Part shown: one piece after another, positions 43,379-51,937 of the stretch
Layout: each line of letters opens with the position of its first letter
How positions within the stretch are numbered: position 1 is the first letter of the stretch
Source: Kribbella monticola
Lineage (GTDB): Bacteria > Actinomycetota > Actinomycetes > Propionibacteriales > Kribbellaceae
DNA length: 64,000 nucleotides
Reading direction: 5' to 3'
NCBI RefSeq assembly: GCF_003261635.1
Contig: NZ_QFXK01000003.1
Coordinates: 186,001-250,000 of the forward strand
The notes under the pieces: generated by a model
Seen by the model: only the letters and a program-made list of their open reading frames with translations
What the model was told of the DNA's origin: nothing
The model's database searches: none
Made by a program: the position numbers and the translations under genes

Positions 43379-44023
43379 TCAGCTCTCGGTCGGTGGCTCG
43401 TCTGCGGTGGGTGTGGGCTCGGCTGTTTCGGGGTCTGCGTCTTCGGTCGGCGCGGCCTTGGGGGCGGGGATGATGGGGGGTTCCAGTTTGGCGAGGATGG
43501 TGATGATGTCCATCCGGTGGTGCTGGATCTCGTGGGCGGTGTGGCGGATCAGCCAGCCGAGGGTGCGGGGGGCTCGGACCGGGTAGTTGTAGAGGCCGAG
43601 TTTGCCGAGTTCGGCCGGTTTGAGGACGCGGGCGGCAGCGCCGAAGTCGCGGGCGTTCTTCATCAGCGCGGCGGCGACCACCATCGGGTCCTGCTGTTCG
43701 TACTTGAGCTCCTTCAGCCGCCCAGTGCGATCCATCGGCGCATAAACCGGGCGGTCCTCGGCCAGGCACTGCGCGATCCGGGCGCGCTGCACCTCGAGGA
43801 CGTCGCGGACATGGCAGGCGTACTCGATCGCCGACCACACCTCGGGTTCCGGCCGCAGCCGGACCACGTTCACGTCCGGCCCGGCGGCCGCCTTCGTCAG
43901 CGCCATGCTGCTCTCCGCGGACTGCCGGATCAGCGTTGTCACCGTGCCCTGCAGATCACCCGTGTCGTAGTTGAAGCCGCACTCCTGGCACAGCCCGTCG
44001 ACCGGCGGCCGGCTCGTGTTCAC
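43379..44023 (-). CDS. DinB-superfamily protein with N-terminal CxxC
   Basis: A 214-residue protein with a DinB-like four-helix bundle. The metal-binding histidines appear in [11 protein letters not shown] and in [14 protein letters not shown]. An N-terminal CxxC ([15 protein letters not shown]) precedes the bundle and a disordered Pro/Glu/Thr-rich tail follows (about 185-214). DinB-fold proteins include thiol S-transferases that use mycothiol or bacillithiol. This one could be such an enzyme, but the substrate is not known. GTG 44023 overlaps the thiD TGA (GTGA), so it is co-translated with thiD. Confidence 0.8.
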   Translation of the reverse strand: MNTSRPPVDGLCQECGFNYDTGDLQGTVTTLIRQSAESSMALTKAAAGPDVNVVRLRPEPEVWSAIEYACHVRDVLEVQRARIAQCLAEDRPVYAPMDRTGRLKELKYEQQDPMVVAAALMKNARDFGAAARVLKPAELGKLGLYNYPVRAPRTLGWLIRHTAHEIQHHRMDIITILAKLEPPIIPAPKAAPTEDADPETAEPTPTADEPPTES

Positions 44024-44826
44024 TGGTCACTCCTGGTCCGAAATCGCCATCCGTGGTCCACCGGTCCGATCCCCCCGCCGAGCGCGAACCCGGCGGCGAC
44101 CGCTCCGCTGATGTAGTCCTTCGCAGCACCGACAGCAGCCGGTACGTCGTACCCGCGCGCAAGATACGCCGCGATCGCACTGGCCAGCGTGCATCCGGTG
44201 CCGTGCGTGTGCCGGTTGTCGGCCCGCGGCGCGCCGTACTCCCGCCGTACGCCGGGCGCGTGCAGTACGTCGATCGCCACCGCGCCGTCGTCGTGGCCGC
44301 CCTTCACCAGTACCCAGTCGGCACCGGCGTCGAGCAGGATCTTCGCGGCCAGCTCGCGATCTTCGCCGTTCGTTCCCGCGACGGGACCGAGCTCGGTGAG
44401 GTTCGGTGTCAGCACAGTCGCCAACGGCACGATCTCCTCCCGCACGGCCTCCATCGCATCCGCGGCCAGCAACGCGTCGCCGTGCTTGGAGACCGAGACC
44501 GGGTCGACGACGACCGGTACGCCGGGTGGCAGCGTCCGCAGCAGCGACGCGACCACCCGGACCATCGAGGCGGACGCGAGCATGCCCGTCTTCACCGCGT
44601 CGACACCGATGTCGTCGACCACACTGCGGAACTGCGCGCGCACCTGCTCCTCGGGCAGTTCCCAGGCACCCTGGACGCCGATGCTGTTCTGCGCGGTGAT
44701 CGCGGTCAGCACGCTCATCCCGTGCACGCCGTTGGCCAGCATCGACTTCAGGTCGGCCTGGATCCCGGCTCCGCCACCGGAATCCGATCCGGCGATCGTC
44801 AGCACCCTGGGCGGCGCGGCGTTCAT
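44020..44826 (-). CDS. thiD: Hydroxymethylpyrimidine/phosphomethylpyrimidine kinase
   Basis: A 268-residue ribokinase-fold enzyme making HMP diphosphate for thiamine synthesis. The N-terminal substrate site is [19 protein letters not shown], and the C-terminal ATP and base region contains [18 protein letters not shown]. It follows thiL with a 99-base gap and is coupled to the DinB-like gene. No TPP riboswitch is visible upstream. Confidence 0.95.
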   Translation of the reverse strand: MNAAPPRVLTIAGSDSGGGAGIQADLKSMLANGVHGMSVLTAITAQNSIGVQGAWELPEEQVRAQFRSVVDDIGVDAVKTGMLASASMVRVVASLLRTLPPGVPVVVDPVSVSKHGDALLAADAMEAVREEIVPLATVLTPNLTELGPVAGTNGEDRELAAKILLDAGADWVLVKGGHDDGAVAIDVLHAPGVRREYGAPRADNRHTHGTGCTLASAIAAYLARGYDVPAAVGAAKDYISGAVAAGFALGGGIGPVDHGWRFRTRSDQ

Positions 44827-44925
44827 GTCAGCTCCTCAACTCGGGCGGATCCACTCACCCTTAGTTCCTCACACCGCGCCGGACCGCTCACCGGCGGCTC
44901 CTCGGCTCGGCCGGATCTTCCGGTC

Positions 44926-45888
44926 TCACTGCCCGAAGTGAGCGTGCCCGGCGGCGCCGGCGTACGCCGTACCGTCGACCGTGACCGTTCCGGGCGACAG
45001 GTTTTCGTTGCCCTCAGCAACTGAACCGATGACGGTCCAGCCGTCCGGCACGTCGGCCGGCTCGAAGGTGGCGACGAGCGCGTGGTCGTCACCACCGCCG
45101 AGCACGAAGGTCAGCGCCTCAACCCCGGTCGCGGCCGCGACGGCCTGCAGCGGCTCGGGAATCGCCAGTGCCTGCGAGCGGATGTCGATCACGACCTCGC
45201 TGGCCGCCGCGATGTGGCGCAGGTCGGCGATCAGGCCGTCGCTCACATCGCACATCGAGGAGGCGCCGGAGATCGCGGCACGCGGACCCTCGGCGTACGG
45301 CGGTTGTGGGCGGCGGTGTGCGTCCACAACGGTCCGGGGCGAACGGAAGCCACGGTTCAGCACGGCGACGCCCGCTTCGGCCCAACCGAGCCGGCCGACG
45401 AAGGCCACCTCGTCGCCGGGGCGCGCGCCGGACCGCAGTACCGGGGCTCGGCCGTCGAGGGAGCCGAAGGCGGTGACCGAGACGACGACCTTGTCGGACT
45501 GCACGACATCGCCGCCGACGATGCTGACGCCGAGCAGCTCGGCCTCGTCGGCGATGCCCTGGTTCAGTTCGAGGGCCCAGGTCGTCGGCAGGTCGGGCGG
45601 CGCGCCGAAGCCGGTCACCAGCGAGGTCGGCCTCGCGCCCATCGCGACGATGTCGGCCAGGTTCTGCGCGGCGGCCTTGCGGCCCACGTCGTACGCCGAC
45701 GACCAGTCCTGGCGGAAATGCCGGCCTTCGATCAGCAGGTCGGTGGTGATCACCATCCGGCCGTCCGGCACCGCCACCACGGCCGCGTCGTCGCCCGGCC
45801 CGACCAGGACGTCCTCACCCCGGGGCAGCCCTTTGGTGACGGCTTCGATCAAGCCGAACTCACCCGTTCCACCCAACGTCTCTGTCAC
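44926..45888 (-). CDS. thiL: Thiamine-monophosphate kinase
   Basis: A 320-residue PurM-fold kinase converting thiamine phosphate to the active diphosphate. The motifs [21 protein letters not shown] and [11 protein letters not shown] line the Mg-ATP site, and [11 protein letters not shown] lies in the C-terminal half. I chose the GTG at 45888 because GGGAGG lies upstream and the protein then begins close to the usual [13 protein letters not shown]; in-frame starts at 45906 and 45915 are alternatives. The upstream 295-base divergent gap is occupied by a large palindrome. Confidence 0.93.
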   Translation of the reverse strand: MTETLGGTGEFGLIEAVTKGLPRGEDVLVGPGDDAAVVAVPDGRMVITTDLLIEGRHFRQDWSSAYDVGRKAAAQNLADIVAMGARPTSLVTGFGAPPDLPTTWALELNQGIADEAELLGVSIVGGDVVQSDKVVVSVTAFGSLDGRAPVLRSGARPGDEVAFVGRLGWAEAGVAVLNRGFRSPRTVVDAHRRPQPPYAEGPRAAISGASSMCDVSDGLIADLRHIAAASEVVIDIRSQALAIPEPLQAVAAATGVEALTFVLGGGDDHALVATFEPADVPDGWTVIGSVAEGNENLSPGTVTVDGTAYAGAAGHAHFGQ

Positions 45889-45924
45889 GTCAGCAAGACC
45901 TCCCATATCGCTCACCGGAGTCTA

Positions 45925-46087
45925 AGTGTCCTGAGCCGGTCCTCACGCCGCACCAGCGGCGCCCAGGCACGCACCTCGCTGCGTTGTCGGGAAAGTCACG
46001 ATGCTCCGCATCGAGCCTTCCCCTCCGCCTTGCGATGCACGCACCTGGACACCGCTGGCACTGGCGTGACTACCGGCTCAGGACACT
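45925..46087. repeat. 163-base imperfect palindromic element in the thiL-lrp gap
   Basis: The terminal inverted repeats AGTGTCCTGAGCCGGT (45925-45940) and its exact complement (46072-46087) are 16 bases. Inside, further matching blocks keep the symmetry: TCACGCC/GGCGTGA, CCAGCGG/CCGCTGG, CCAGG/CCTGG, then a centre GATGC-TCC-GCATC (46000-46012). The whole element could fold into one long cruciform or RNA hairpin. No coding frame is convincing. It resembles a MITE, a REP/BIME-type element or a structured RNA. The promoters of thiL and the Lrp-type gene must lie in or beside it. Confidence 0.7.
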
Positions 46088-46183
46088 AGGCGGTACGGTG
46101 ACCGGGCAACGAAGAGTACGCCGGGCCGCTCTGCAGTACCGTGGCCGGATCCAGCTGAGGACGACTGAGTGGAGAACGACGTG

Positions 46184-46417
46184 GTGGTCCAGGCCTACAT
46201 CCTGATCCAGACCGAGGTCGGCAAGGCTGCCGATGTCGCAGCGCAGATCGCCGAGGTCCAGGGCGTCACCCTGGCCGAGGACGTCACCGGCCCGTACGAC
46301 GTGATCGTGCGCGCCGAGGCCCGCAACGTCGACGAGCTCGGCAAACTCGTGGTGGCGAAGGTGCAGAACGTCCCCGGCATCACCCGCACGCTGACGTGCC
46401 CCGTCGTCCACATCTGA
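46184..46417 (+). CDS. Lrp/AsnC-type stand-alone RAM (ligand-binding) domain protein
   Basis: A 77-residue protein that matches only the C-terminal effector domain of Lrp/AsnC regulators (MVQAYILIQTEVGKAADVAA, then GPYDVIVRAEARNVDELGKL). There is no DNA-binding domain. Such stand-alone RAM proteins are conserved next to thiL in actinomycetes and form amino-acid-binding oligomers; the role is unclear. GTG 46184 gives the family's usual start, with GGAG nine bases upstream; a GTG at 46181 is equally possible. Confidence 0.88.
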   Translation: MVQAYILIQTEVGKAADVAAQIAEVQGVTLAEDVTGPYDVIVRAEARNVDELGKLVVAKVQNVPGITRTLTCPVVHI

Positions 46418-46878
46418 CCCCGATCAACCGCGTTCTCGCCGTCGTCGCCGGTCTCCTGCTGCTGACTGCCTGCAGTCCGGACCCGGTGCGGATCGCCGTG
46501 CCCGAACCCGCGCCCGAGGTGGCTCAGGTGTGCGACGCCTTGATCAAGGGGATGCCTGCCAAGGTGCTCGACGGGAAGCGGCGCAAGACGGAGCCGCCGA
46601 GCGCGCTGACCACGGCGTACGGGGATCCGCCGATCGAGGTGACGTGTGGGGTCGCGCCGCCGGCCGGGATGGCGCAGGCGCAGTCGCAGTGCTTCGAGGT
46701 GAACGGCGTCGGCTGGTTCGCCAAGGAGGTCAGCAACGGCGTCATCTTCACCACCATCGGCCGCAAGGTCTACCTCGAGATCGCCGTCCCGGCGAAGTAC
46801 AAGCCCGAGGCCAACGCCCTCACCGACGTCTCGGACGCCGTCAAAGCACACAACACCCTGATAACTCCCTGCACCTGA
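46396..46878 (+). CDS. DUF3515 lipoprotein
   Basis: A 160-residue exported protein. A signal peptide (about 10-25) ends at the lipobox LLTAC, and the mature part has a conserved SALTTAYGDPPIEVTCGV and a final Cys in ITPCT, suggesting disulfides. DUF3515 proteins are actinobacterial and almost always sit beside ddl and thiL; function unknown. The GTG at 46396 overlaps the Lrp-type gene by 22 bases, so the pair is co-translated. Confidence 0.87.
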   Translation: MPRRPHLTPINRVLAVVAGLLLLTACSPDPVRIAVPEPAPEVAQVCDALIKGMPAKVLDGKRRKTEPPSALTTAYGDPPIEVTCGVAPPAGMAQAQSQCFEVNGVGWFAKEVSNGVIFTTIGRKVYLEIAVPAKYKPEANALTDVSDAVKAHNTLITPCT

Positions 46879-46898
46879 TGCCTTCCTGCACCTGATGC
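46868..46898 (+). repeat. 14-base direct repeat at the end of the DUF3515 gene
   Basis: CCTGCACCTGATGC occurs at 46868-46881 and 46885-46898, three bases apart. The first copy contains the stop codon. It looks like a small slippage duplication; no function is implied. Confidence 0.6.
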
Positions 46899-46921
46899 TT
46901 TGAAAGTTCCCGCTCGGTGCA

Positions 46922-46948
46922 TGTCCGGTTCCGGGTGGGGTCATCGAC
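46922..46948 (+). promoter_or_regulatory. Candidate ECF42-type promoter of the DGPF/sigma operon
   Basis: TGTCCG (46922-46927) and CGAC (46945-46948) are 17 bases apart. This resembles the TGTCGA / CGA(C/T) pattern that I recall reported for ECF42 sigma factors, and it lies 49 bases before the DGPF gene. The -35 match is partial (4 of 6), so this is tentative. Confidence 0.4.
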
Positions 46949-46997
46949 GTTCCGGGTGAGAGGCACCAGAGTGGTGCTCTGACGACGGGAGCAGCAG

Positions 46998-47414
46998 ATG
47001 AAGTACATGATCCTCACCTACGCCTCGCAGGCCGACTACGACGGGATGGCGGGGAAGGACACCGGCAAACCCGCGTGGAGCGCGGAGGACTTCGCCGCGA
47101 TGGGCGCCTTCATGCAGAAGTTCAACGACGACCTCGCCGAGTCCGGTGAGCTCGTCGAGACCCGGGCGCTGGCCGCACCGGTGCTGACCAGGCGGCTCGG
47201 CTCGAAGGACGGTGCGTCGGTGGTGACGGACGGCCCGTACGCCGAGACGCAGGAGGTGCTCGCCGGGTACTGGATCGTCGAGTGCGACAGCTTCGACCGC
47301 GCCACCGAGATCGCCGGCCGACTCGCCGATACCCCCGTTCCGGAATCCGTCCGGGCCACCGCGTACGCCGACATCCGGCCGATCGTGGAAGGCCAGGAGG
47401 ACCTGGTCGGCTGA
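46998..47414 (+). CDS. DGPF-domain (YciI-like) protein
   Basis: A 138-residue ferredoxin-fold protein with the family opening MKYMILTYASQADYDGM and the signature VTDGPYAETQEVLAGYWIVE, a DGPY variant of the DGPF motif that names the family. DGPF genes are the standard neighbours and likely targets of ECF42 sigma factors. Their biochemical role is not established. The stop codon overlaps the start of the sigma gene in a TGATG. Confidence 0.9.
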   Translation: MKYMILTYASQADYDGMAGKDTGKPAWSAEDFAAMGAFMQKFNDDLAESGELVETRALAAPVLTRRLGSKDGASVVTDGPYAETQEVLAGYWIVECDSFDRATEIAGRLADTPVPESVRATAYADIRPIVEGQEDLVG

Positions 47415-48754
47415 TGCCCGAACCACCCCCGGAGGACCAGCCGCAGGAGCTAGCGCCGCCTGCGGAGGACCTGCTGCGGGACAGGCCGCCCTCGGAGCAC
47501 CAGCTGCGAGGACCGGCGCGGCCCTCGGAGGACCAGCCGCGGGAGCTGGCGCCGGCTTCGGAGGAGCTGTTGCGGGAGTTGGCGCCGCAGGTTCTTGGGG
47601 CGTTGGTCCGGCGGTATGGTCATTTCGACACGGCCGAGGATGCAGTGCAGGAAGCGTTGGTCGCTGCGACTCAGCAGTGGCCCAGCGAAGGCCGTCCCGA
47701 CAACCCGCGGGCTTGGCTGATCACCGTGGCCTCGCGCCGGCTGACCGATCTGCTCCGCAGCGAGCAGGCTCGGCGTCGTCGCGAGGACACGGTCGCCCAG
47801 TGGACGGTGATCCCGGCCGAGCCGGTTGCCGATTCGGACGACACCCTCATCCTGCTCTTCCTGTGCTGTCATCCGGCGCTGTCGGCGGCTTCCCAGATCG
47901 CGCTCACCTTGCGAGCTGTGGGCGGTCTCACCACGGCCGAGATCGCCCGCGGATTTATGGTGCCGGAGGCAACGATGACGCGCCGGATCACGCGGGCCAA
48001 GCAGAGCGTGCGCGACAGCGGCGCCCGGTTCTCACTGCCCTCGAACCGCGTCGAACGACTGGACGCAGTACTGAAGGTGATCTACCTGATCTTCACCGAG
48101 GGCTACGCCAGTACGACGGGGCCGAGCCTGCAGCGGGTCGAGTTGGCGACCGAAGCCATCCGGCTTGCGCGGATCCTGCACCGGCTGCTTCCCGAGGACA
48201 GCGAGGTGGCCGGGCTGCTTGCCCTGATGCTGCTCACCGACGCCCGGCGTCCAGCGCGGACCGGACCGGGTGGGGAGCTGATCCCGATGGCCGAGCAGGA
48301 TCGCAGCCGCTGGCTCACGGCGGAGATCGCCGAGGGCGTCGAGCTGATCACCAAGGCGCTCCCCCGCGGACAGGTCGGGCCCTATCAACTCCAGGCGGCG
48401 ATCGCTGCCGTGCACGACGAAGCAGCGTCAGCCGAGGAGACTGACTGGCCGCAGATCGTCGCCTTGTACGAACTGCTGCTCGGCCTCACCGACAACCCGA
48501 TGGTCGCCCTGAACCACGCAGTGGCCGTCGCGATGGCTCGCGGCCCGGCCGAAGGGCTGCAGCTGCTCGAGCGGATCGAGGGCGACGAGCGGATCGCGGC
48601 GGACCACCGGCTGTTCGCAGTACGGGCTCATCTGCTGGAGCTGACCGGCGATCTGGCCGGGGCGCGGGCGGCGTACGTCGAGGCGGCGGCGCGGACGACG
48701 AGTCTGCCGCAGCAGCGCTACCTCAACGCCAAGGCCGCCGCCATCGTGGCCTGA
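47414..48754 (+). CDS. ECF42-family sigma factor with N-terminal decapeptide repeats
   Basis: A 446-residue protein. Residues about 5-58 hold five imperfect 10-11-residue repeats (pattern P-S/A-E-D-x-x-R-E-L-A). Sigma region 2 follows (VLGALVRRYGHFDTAEDAVQ), then region 4 (GGLTTAEIARGFMVPEATMT), and a long helical TPR-like C-terminal extension (about 185-446) with GYASTTGPSLQRVELATEAI. ECF42 proteins have no classical anti-sigma factor; the C-terminal domain is thought to be needed for activity. The family normally begins near residue 50, so the repeat region is an extra. It is coupled to the DGPF gene. Confidence 0.9.
   Translation: MPEPPPEDQPQELAPPAEDLLRDRPPSEHQLRGPARPSEDQPRELAPASEELLRELAPQVLGALVRRYGHFDTAEDAVQEALVAATQQWPSEGRPDNPRAWLITVASRRLTDLLRSEQARRRREDTVAQWTVIPAEPVADSDDTLILLFLCCHPALSAASQIALTLRAVGGLTTAEIARGFMVPEATMTRRITRAKQSVRDSGARFSLPSNRVERLDAVLKVIYLIFTEGYASTTGPSLQRVELATEAIRLARILHRLLPEDSEVAGLLALMLLTDARRPARTGPGGELIPMAEQDRSRWLTAEIAEGVELITKALPRGQVGPYQLQAAIAAVHDEAASAEETDWPQIVALYELLLGLTDNPMVALNHAVAVAMARGPAEGLQLLERIEGDERIAADHRLFAVRAHLLELTGDLAGARAAYVEAAARTTSLPQQRYLNAKAAAIVA
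47426..47588 (+). repeat. 30-33-base tandem repeat coding the N-terminus of the ECF42 sigma factor
   Basis: Five degenerate units, each starting like CCCTCGGAGGACCAG and ending near GAGCTGGCGCCG, encode successive P-S/A-E-D-x-x-R-E-L-A segments. The last unit merges with the normal family start LLRELAPQVLG, suggesting the N-terminus grew by duplication of its own first codons. Confidence 0.65.
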
Positions 48755-48755
48755 G

Positions 48756-49877
48756 TCAGCGGAGCCCGGTCGGACGAGTCAGCGCAAGGGCGAGCAGACG
48801 GTCGACGAGATCGCCGTAGTCGATGCCGCTGGCAGCCCACAGCCGAGGGAACATGCTGTACGGCGTGAAGCCGGGCATCGTGTTGATCTCGTTGATGACG
48901 ATTCGTCCGTCCTCGGTGAGGAAGAAGTCGACCCGCGCCAGCCCTTCGCCCTCGATCGCCTCGAACGCGGTCAGGGCCTGCGCCCGGATCTCCGCCGCAA
49001 CCTCCTCCGGCAGCTCGGCCGGCACGCTCAGCGCGGCGTAGTCGACCTCCTCCGGCAGGTACTTCGCCTCGAAGTCGTAGAAGTCGTGGCCCCCGCCGGT
49101 CAGCGTGATCTCACCGCAGACGCTGGCCGCCGGATCGGCACCGTCGAGCCCGCCGAGAATCCCGACCTCGATCTCGCGCGGGTTCTTCGCGGCCGCCTCG
49201 ACGAGCACCTTGGGGTCGTGCGCGCGAGCTTCGGCAAGCGCGTCGTCCAGTTCCTCGCGCGAGTTCACCTTGCTGATACCGAGACTCGAACCACCACGCG
49301 ACGGCTTCACGAACACCGGGTAGCCGAGCCGGTCGACCGCCTCCCGGCAGGCCTGCGGGTGCCGCGACCAGTCGCGCTCGCGGATCACGACGTACGGCGT
49401 GACCTCGAGGCCGGCCGCTGCCAGCACCACCTTCATGTAGTGCTTGTCCATCCCGACCGCACTCGCGAGCACGCCCGATCCGACGTACCGGATGTCCGAC
49501 ATCTCCAACAAACCCTGCAGTGTGCCGTCCTCGCCGAACGGGCCGTGCAGCAGCGGGAAGACCACGTCGACCTCGCCCAGCGTGCTCGGCACCTGGTCGG
49601 GCGCGTGCACGACCAGCTCGCGGCCGGCGCCGAACAGCACCGGCAGAGCCGTGACGTCCACCTCCGGCAGCTTGCCGTTGGTGATCGACAGCCGCTCCGG
49701 GTCGCCGCTCTCCAGCACCCAGTGGCCGCTGGTGTCGATACCGATCGGGACCACGTCGTACTTGTCCCGGTCGATCACCTTCAGAACGTTCGCCGCGGTG
49801 ATGCAGGAGACGGCGTGCTCGCTGGAACGTCCGCCGAAGACGACGGCGACTCGGGGCTTCCTGGGTTCTTCGCTCAC
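48756..49877 (-). CDS. ddl: D-alanine--D-alanine ligase
   Basis: A 373-residue ATP-grasp enzyme that joins two D-alanines for peptidoglycan. The motifs are VVFGGRSSEHAVSCITA (N-terminal substrate loop), HGPFGEDGTLQGLLE, FVKPSRGGSSLGISKV (ATP-grasp) and VINEINTMPGFTPYSMFP. The omega-loop reads FYDFEAKYL, as is usual for Ala-Ala ligases; I see no VanA-type H/K signature. The stop is two bases from the convergent sigma gene. In relatives it follows gpsA directly; here accessory genes separate them by 12.3 kb. Confidence 0.96.
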   Translation of the reverse strand: MSEEPRKPRVAVVFGGRSSEHAVSCITAANVLKVIDRDKYDVVPIGIDTSGHWVLESGDPERLSITNGKLPEVDVTALPVLFGAGRELVVHAPDQVPSTLGEVDVVFPLLHGPFGEDGTLQGLLEMSDIRYVGSGVLASAVGMDKHYMKVVLAAAGLEVTPYVVIRERDWSRHPQACREAVDRLGYPVFVKPSRGGSSLGISKVNSREELDDALAEARAHDPKVLVEAAAKNPREIEVGILGGLDGADPAASVCGEITLTGGGHDFYDFEAKYLPEEVDYAALSVPAELPEEVAAEIRAQALTAFEAIEGEGLARVDFFLTEDGRIVINEINTMPGFTPYSMFPRLWAASGIDYGDLVDRLLALALTRPTGLR

Positions 49878-49922
49878 CGAGCCGACGATAGCGCTAGCCG
49901 CTCAGCACCAGCGGCCGGGCCG

Positions 49923-51128
49923 TCACGCTTCCTCCCGGTCCCAGGTCACCGGCAGCGCGGTAACGCCGTACACCAAGGTGTTGTGCTTGAACCGGATCTC
50001 TTCGAACGGGACAGCGAGCCGCAGTGTCGGGATCCTGCGATACAGGCGGGTGTAGACCTCCTGCAGTTCCACGCGGGCGAGTTGCTGTCCGAGGCACTGA
50101 TGTGGCCCGAAGCCGAAGGCGAGATGCGTGGATGCCTTCCGGGAGAGGTCCAGCTGATCGGGGTCCGGGAAGGCGCGTACGTCCCGGTTGCCCGAGGACA
50201 GCGCGGCGATCAAGTACTCACCGGCCTTGATCGTCTCGTCTCCGAGCGGGAGGTCTTCCGTCACGTGCCGGAACAGGCCGAACTGAACGACCGAAAGGTA
50301 CCGCAGCAGTTCCTCGACGGCCCTCGGCGCCAGGTCGGGATCGTTGCGCAAGGCATCCAACTGGTCCGGCGCGCGGAGTAGCGCGAGGGTGCTCAGCGCG
50401 ATCATGTTCGCTGTCGTCTCGTGGCCGGCGATCAGCAGCGTGATCCCGATCGTCACCAGTTCCTCCAGCGACAACGGCCGGCCCTGCTCTTCGGCCCGGG
50501 TGATCAGCCGGGAGAGCAGATCGTCCTCGCGCACGGCCTGCTTGGCCTGCACGAGACCGGCCATGTACTGGTTGAGTTCGTCGCTGACCCGCAGTACCTC
50601 CTCCTCCGGCCGATCGACCGAAACCAGTACGGCGCTGCGCTGCTGGAACTCCGCACGGTCGGCATAAGGCACCCCGAGCAGCTCACAGATCACCAAGGAG
50701 GGGATCGGCAGCGCGAATGCCTCGACGAGATCGACCGGACCGTCGGCGGCGAGCATCGCGTCGATGTGCTCCTCGACCAACTCCTGGATCCTTGGCCGCA
50801 GAGCGCGCACGCGCCGGACCGCGAACTCGCTGGTAAGCAGGCGGCGCAGATACGCGTGCTGCTCGCCGTCGTTCTGCAGGATCGAGCCGGACTCGACCTC
50901 CCACTCCAGGTCCGCTCCTGGCACGACGTGCGACGACGGGGCCGAGCGCGAACTCAACCGGGAATCGCCGAGTACCTTGCGCACCTCGTCGTACCGGCTG
51001 ACGACCCAGGCGTCGACACCGGCCGGGGTGGAGACCTTGGCGAGTCCCTCCTGGACACGGAAGCCGGCGTACTCGGCGGGCGGCTCGAACGGGCAACCGG
51101 TCGGCCGTACTACGGGGAAGTCGGGCAT
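49923..51128 (-). CDS. Cytochrome P450 (CYP105/107-like class I bacterial type)
   Basis: A 401-residue soluble P450. The oxygen-activating I-helix is AGHETTANM (about residue 235), the K-helix ExxR is in AVEELLRYLS, and the haem loop is FGFGPHQCLGQQLAR with the ligand Cys near residue 347. It needs external ferredoxin and reductase; neither is next to it. The substrate is unknown and no biosynthetic cluster surrounds it, so a xenobiotic or secondary-metabolite tailoring role is open. It is divergent from a TetR gene. Confidence 0.93.
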   Translation of the reverse strand: MPDFPVVRPTGCPFEPPAEYAGFRVQEGLAKVSTPAGVDAWVVSRYDEVRKVLGDSRLSSRSAPSSHVVPGADLEWEVESGSILQNDGEQHAYLRRLLTSEFAVRRVRALRPRIQELVEEHIDAMLAADGPVDLVEAFALPIPSLVICELLGVPYADRAEFQQRSAVLVSVDRPEEEVLRVSDELNQYMAGLVQAKQAVREDDLLSRLITRAEEQGRPLSLEELVTIGITLLIAGHETTANMIALSTLALLRAPDQLDALRNDPDLAPRAVEELLRYLSVVQFGLFRHVTEDLPLGDETIKAGEYLIAALSSGNRDVRAFPDPDQLDLSRKASTHLAFGFGPHQCLGQQLARVELQEVYTRLYRRIPTLRLAVPFEEIRFKHNTLVYGVTALPVTWDREEA

Positions 51129-51179
51129 GGCGGAACCCCCAGGAGTCAGCTGCTGACGATCAGCGATTATGGAAGTGAC

Positions 51180-51194
51180 TACCATATGACGGTA
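51180..51194. promoter_or_regulatory. Dyad in the P450-TetR gap, candidate TetR operator
   Basis: TACC-ATATGAC-GGTA has exact 4-base arms. A wider GACT (51177-51180)...AGTC (51197-51200) pair brackets it. It lies next to a possible minus-strand -10 box CATAAT (51171-51166) for the P450 gene, so a TetR dimer here would block P450 transcription. This is inferred. Confidence 0.4.
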
Positions 51195-51273
51195 TGAGTC
51201 GGATTGACCTCTGCTGCGGGCGCGTCGGTGCCGTGTAGGCTGCCCGGCACGCTCGAGGAGCTTGGGGGTTCGG

Positions 51274-51906
51274 ATGGGGCTGCGCGAAGTGAAGCGGGAG
51301 CGGACCCGCCAGCTGATCGCGGACAAGGCGTTCGAGCTGTTCACCGATCGCGGCTTCGGCCGGACGACGGTCGAGCAGATCGCGGCAGCCGCCGAGGTCG
51401 GGCCCAGCACGCTCTACCGGTACTACCCGACCAAGGAGCGGCTCGTACTGGAGTTCGTCGAGGGCAGTCTCTTCGAGGCGCTCGACTGGTTCCGTGAGCA
51501 GCCTCAGCTGAGTCTGCCGGACGGTCTGCAAGGCGTGGTGGAGCGGGTGCTGGACCAGATGGAGAGCAATCCGGACCGGGTGCGCACGGTGTACGAGCTG
51601 GCCGGGCAGACGCCGTCGGTGAGCGCGCATCTGGCCGACGTCATCTGGCGCTGGCGCGACGAACTGACCGCCGAGCTGACCACCCGCCTGACCGCCGACT
51701 CCTCGGACCAGCCGCTGGCCGGCGCGTCCGTCCCCTTCACCGCGGCGCTCGCGGCCGGCATCACCATGAACGTCATCGAGGTGACTGTGCAGACCTGGGT
51801 CGACAACCCGGCCGGCACCGACGCCAAGGAACTGGCCCGCGAGGCGATGTGCCTCCTCCGCGGCGGCGGCATCCCACTTCCCACAGCCGATCCCACCCAG
51901 CTCTAG
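51274..51906 (+). CDS. TetR-family regulator
   Basis: A 210-residue protein with an N-terminal TetR helix-turn-helix at about 8-55 (LIADKAFELFTDRGFGRTTV, then PSTLYRYYPTKERLV) and a helical ligand-binding C-terminal domain. Divergent orientation from the P450 gene (145-base gap with a dyad) suggests it represses that gene and itself until an inducer, perhaps the P450 substrate, binds. Confidence 0.9.
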   Translation: MGLREVKRERTRQLIADKAFELFTDRGFGRTTVEQIAAAAEVGPSTLYRYYPTKERLVLEFVEGSLFEALDWFREQPQLSLPDGLQGVVERVLDQMESNPDRVRTVYELAGQTPSVSAHLADVIWRWRDELTAELTTRLTADSSDQPLAGASVPFTAALAAGITMNVIEVTVQTWVDNPAGTDAKELAREAMCLLRGGGIPLPTADPTQL

Positions 51907-51937
51907 GGCCGGCGGCGCGGTTGGGGAGAATCCAGGC

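Noticed and set aside
44827..46183. TPP riboswitch before thiD or thiL
   Set aside because: I could not find the conserved THI-box core (CUGAGA and GACC-type elements) in either leader region.
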